Below, piece after piece: positions 19,952-21,894 of a stretch of DNA of 21,894 nt. The DNA is taken from IMG/VR virus record IMGVR_UViG_3300008450_000527, positions 1 through 21,894 of that record; one strand, given 5' to 3'. Source of the stretch: a virus. The position numbers and the translations under genes were made by a program. The stretch's first letter is position 1. Every line of letters starts with the position of its first letter. The notes under the pieces were generated by a model. The model saw only the letters and a program-made list of their open reading frames with translations, did no database searches and had not been told where the DNA came from.

Positions 19952-21024
19952 CGTCGACGCGCACGCCCTACCACGTGCCGTCTATGGATGAGATCGCGCG
20001 CATACGAGGGACGAACGGCTACACGCTCGTGTCGACGTTCTCTGGCTGTGGCGGTTCGTGTCTCGGGTTCGAGATGGCTGGGTTTGACGTTCGCGTAGCG
20101 TCGGAGTTCATTCCAGCGGCTCGCGAGACGTACGCCGCTAACCATCCACACGTCGTGCTCGACGGACGCGACATCCGCGACGTTCGCGCCTCTGATCTTC
20201 TCGAACTCGCTGGAGTCGACGAGATCGACGTCCTCGAGGGTTCGCCGCCGTGCGCCTCGTTCTCGACGGCTGGCAAGCGTCACGAAGGCTGGGGAGACGT
20301 CCGCAGTTACTCGGACTCGTCCCAACGGTCGGATGACCTGTTCTTCGAGTACGCGCGCATCCTCAAGGAACTCCAGCCGAAGGTGTTCGTGGCAGAGAAC
20401 GTGACGGGACTCGTCAAGGGTTCTGCCAAGGGGTACTTCAAGATGATCATCACGCGTCTGCGTGAGTGCGGCTACGTCGTCGAGGCTCGCGTGCTCGACG
20501 CCTCGCAACTGGGCGTCCCGCAGAAGAGACAGCGCGTGATCTTCGTCGGCGTCCGCAACGATCTCGGACGTCAGCCCGCATTCCCTAAGCCTCGAGCCGA
20601 AGTCGTGACGATGTATGACGCGCTCGGAGAGAACTTGCGCGTGCCAGATGACGCGACGAACTTGGATCCTGAGACTGGGCAAGACCTGTCGATCCGCAAC
20701 TACAAGGTGGGCGAGGCGTATCTGAGCGTTCCGCTCGGCAAGCACAACGCGCGCTACTTCCAGTTGAGCCGTCCCGATCCGACGCGTCCCGCGCCGACGA
20801 TCTGCGCGTCAGTTGGCAGTCTCGGATCTCGCAACCCCGTGCACCCGTTTGACTTCCGCTATTTCAACCTGCGCGAACTTCGACGCCTCTGCGGGTTCCC
20901 CGACGACTTCATCCTTCACGGTCACTACTCGCGACGCGCGGAACGTCTCGGACGAGCGGTGCCGCCTCTGATGATGCGCGAGGTCGCTGCGACCGTACGC
21001 GACGAGATCTTGGCAACGTTGTGA
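19948..21024 (+). CDS. C5-cytosine DNA methyltransferase with altered motif X (GRAVPP)
   Basis: A 358-residue protein. GTG 19948 overlaps the ParB-like stop (GTGA); upstream in-frame starts would lie inside the ParB-like gene. All core motifs are present: I FSGCGG (31-36), IV GSPPC with catalytic Cys102, VI ENV (150-152), VIII QKRQR (192-196), IX LRRLCGFPDDF (311-321). In motif X the family normally has GN-A/S-V, with the Asn near the cofactor; here it is GRAVPP with Arg336 (bases 20953-20955). An engineered C5-methyltransferase (M.MpeI N374K) is known to gain carboxy-SAM use by a basic change at this motif-X Asn. The target site is not known. It is coupled by GTGA to the CmoA-like gene. Confidence 0.88.
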   Translation: MTSTRTPYHVPSMDEIARIRGTNGYTLVSTFSGCGGSCLGFEMAGFDVRVASEFIPAARETYAANHPHVVLDGRDIRDVRASDLLELAGVDEIDVLEGSPPCASFSTAGKRHEGWGDVRSYSDSSQRSDDLFFEYARILKELQPKVFVAENVTGLVKGSAKGYFKMIITRLRECGYVVEARVLDASQLGVPQKRQRVIFVGVRNDLGRQPAFPKPRAEVVTMYDALGENLRVPDDATNLDPETGQDLSIRNYKVGEAYLSVPLGKHNARYFQLSRPDPTRPAPTICASVGSLGSRNPVHPFDFRYFNLRELRRLCGFPDDFILHGHYSRRAERLGRAVPPLMMREVAATVRDEILATL

Positions 21025-21680
21025 CCGAACGGTTCGAGATCCCGCGTGACTGGACGTTCAAGGATCAGAGCGTCGTGGACGCGTTCGATCGCCACGTGCG
21101 CGAGCAACTCCCGTTCTACGATCTCGTGGCTGGAGCCGTCGCTCACATCGCCCGCCACTACCTGCCCCACGGCGGTCGGCTGTACGACATCGGAGCGTCG
21201 ACAGGGAACGTCACTACCCTTCTCGCCGAGACGATCGCGACACGAGACATCGAGACGATCAGTCTGGACAACGCGCCAGAGATGGCAACCAAGTTCCGTG
21301 GCGTCGGGACGCTGACGATCGCAGACGCGACGGGCTACCCGTTCGAGCCGTTCGACGTCGCCGTGCTCTTCCTCGTCCTGATGTTCGTCCCTATGCGCGA
21401 GAGAGCCGACCTTATGGATCGCCTGCTGGACGCTGGGCGAGAAGGAGGCGCAATCATCATCGTCGACAAGATCGCCGACCACACGGACTATGTCGGGACG
21501 ATCATGCGCAGACTGACCCTCGCTGGGAAGATCGCCGCTGGCACGAGCGCGCAGGACGTACTCGACAAGGAACTATCCCTCGGCGGGATCCAACGCCCCA
21601 TCAGTCTCGACACGCTGCCCAATCACGCACAAGAGTTCTTCCGTTGGGGAGAGTTCGCAGGCTGGATCATCGAGACGTGA
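21021..21680 (+). CDS. CmoA-family SAM-dependent enzyme (possible carboxy-SAM synthase)
   Basis: A 219-residue protein, GTG 21021 overlapping the methyltransferase stop. The N-terminal DWTFKDQSVVDAFDRHV then QLPFYD (10-33) is the CmoA-specific lead-in, followed by LYDIGASTG (54-62) as SAM motif I, SLDNAPEM (81-88) for the acidic loop, and a C-terminal FFRWGEFAGWIIE as in CmoA. CmoA converts SAM plus prephenate to carboxy-SAM, used by CmoB on tRNA; no CmoB is in the window. By eye, E. coli Arg199 aligns with Glu184 here (LDKELSLGG), which may alter carboxylate binding; Arg192 lies nearby. The family call is good; the product (carboxy-SAM or other) is not proven. Confidence 0.75.
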   Translation: MTERFEIPRDWTFKDQSVVDAFDRHVREQLPFYDLVAGAVAHIARHYLPHGGRLYDIGASTGNVTTLLAETIATRDIETISLDNAPEMATKFRGVGTLTIADATGYPFEPFDVAVLFLVLMFVPMRERADLMDRLLDAGREGGAIIIVDKIADHTDYVGTIMRRLTLAGKIAAGTSAQDVLDKELSLGGIQRPISLDTLPNHAQEFFRWGEFAGWIIET

Positions 21681-21894
21681 AGATCCGTCGCCCCTGCCTC
21701 GACTGCGGAGCACTCACCGAAGGCACCACCCGCTGCCCCAGCCATACCAAGAAGGCGAACCGACTCTATGACTCGTCCCACCGCAAGAAGGCACGAGAAG
21801 TTCGAGCGACCACGACCCGATGCTGGATCTGTGGAGAAGGCGAACGCGAAGGCGACCCGTGGCAAGCCGATCACCTAGACGCTGGCAACCCGAA
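21677..21894 (+). CDS. HNH endonuclease with zinc-finger N-terminus (3'-truncated by window edge)
   Basis: Starts at GTG 21677 overlapping the CmoA-like stop (GTGA) and runs off the window end. CLDCGALTEG then TRCPSH gives a zinc ligand set, followed by NRLYDSSHRKKAREV and CWICGEGEREG then DPWQADHLDAG, the beginning of the HNH site (DH). Phage HNH nucleases of this kind commonly lie just before the terminase genes and help DNA packaging cuts. The position after the modification island would fit the end of the early or start of the packaging module. Confidence 0.75.
   Translation, partial: MKIRRPCLDCGALTEGTTRCPSHTKKANRLYDSSHRKKAREVRATTTRCWICGEGEREGDPWQADHLDAGNP

Noticed and set aside
21031-21045. 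GGTTCGAGATCC as a tRNA T-arm
   Set aside because: It lies inside the CmoA-like coding frame; no matching acceptor, D or anticodon stems surround it.

Overview
The window is a stretch of a tailed (siphovirus-like) phage genome that most likely infects an actinobacterium. All genes are on the + strand, G+C is high (about 60% by eye), and genes are packed with ATGA/GTGA stop-start overlaps. Phage identity rests on a tape-measure C-terminus, a minor tail protein with the DNRDRRFDP motif of actinobacteriophage tails, a lysis cassette and a YqaJ-type recombination exonuclease. The actinobacterial host is inferred from a WhiB-family regulator and a DUF2746-like protein. No tRNA, rRNA, CRISPR array or insertion sequence was seen.

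Layout. (1) 2-4771: late tail genes, namely the end of the tape measure, a large minor tail protein, two small structural proteins, a glycine-rich tip or adhesin protein, and a small phage-conserved protein. (2) 4785-5772: lysis cassette, an M15-type peptidase between two small membrane proteins. (3) 5747-7264: a small helical protein, a calcineurin-like phosphoesterase and a small conserved protein. (4) 7265-7434: the longest non-coding gap (170 bp), with a strong hairpin; it looks like the late/early boundary. (5) 7435-18044: early region of many small, often Cys-rich proteins, enclosing a recombination and replication core at 11356-15274 (YqaJ exonuclease, ERF-like annealing protein, winged-helix protein, WhiB, PDDEXK-like nuclease, replication initiator with iteron-like repeats) and a lysozyme-like exported protein. 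(6) 18147-21680: a nucleotide/DNA-modification island with a PAPS-reductase-like PP-loop protein, small ORFs, a ParB-like protein, a C5-cytosine methyltransferase and a CmoA-family protein. (7) 21677-end: start of an HNH endonuclease, a gene that often precedes the terminase genes in such phages.

Three observations stand out. First, the C5-cytosine methyltransferase has GRAVPP where the family's motif X normally reads GNAVPP, and it is translationally coupled to a CmoA homologue, the family that makes carboxy-S-adenosylmethionine. Together they suggest a natural DNA carboxymethyltransferase that makes 5-carboxymethylcytosine. This is an inference, and one CmoA residue argues against it. Second, two intergenic leaders (10370-10453 and 16465-16549) share a multi-hairpin fold whose stems differ by compensatory base changes, so they look like a new phage RNA element. 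Third, three early promoters share a cassette: an inverted repeat CCGTT-N7-AACGG, then TGGACR-N18-TACGCT, then a purine-rich leader. In addition, by eye GGCC and AGCT are absent from the window and CCGG occurs once, which points to strong restriction-site avoidance.
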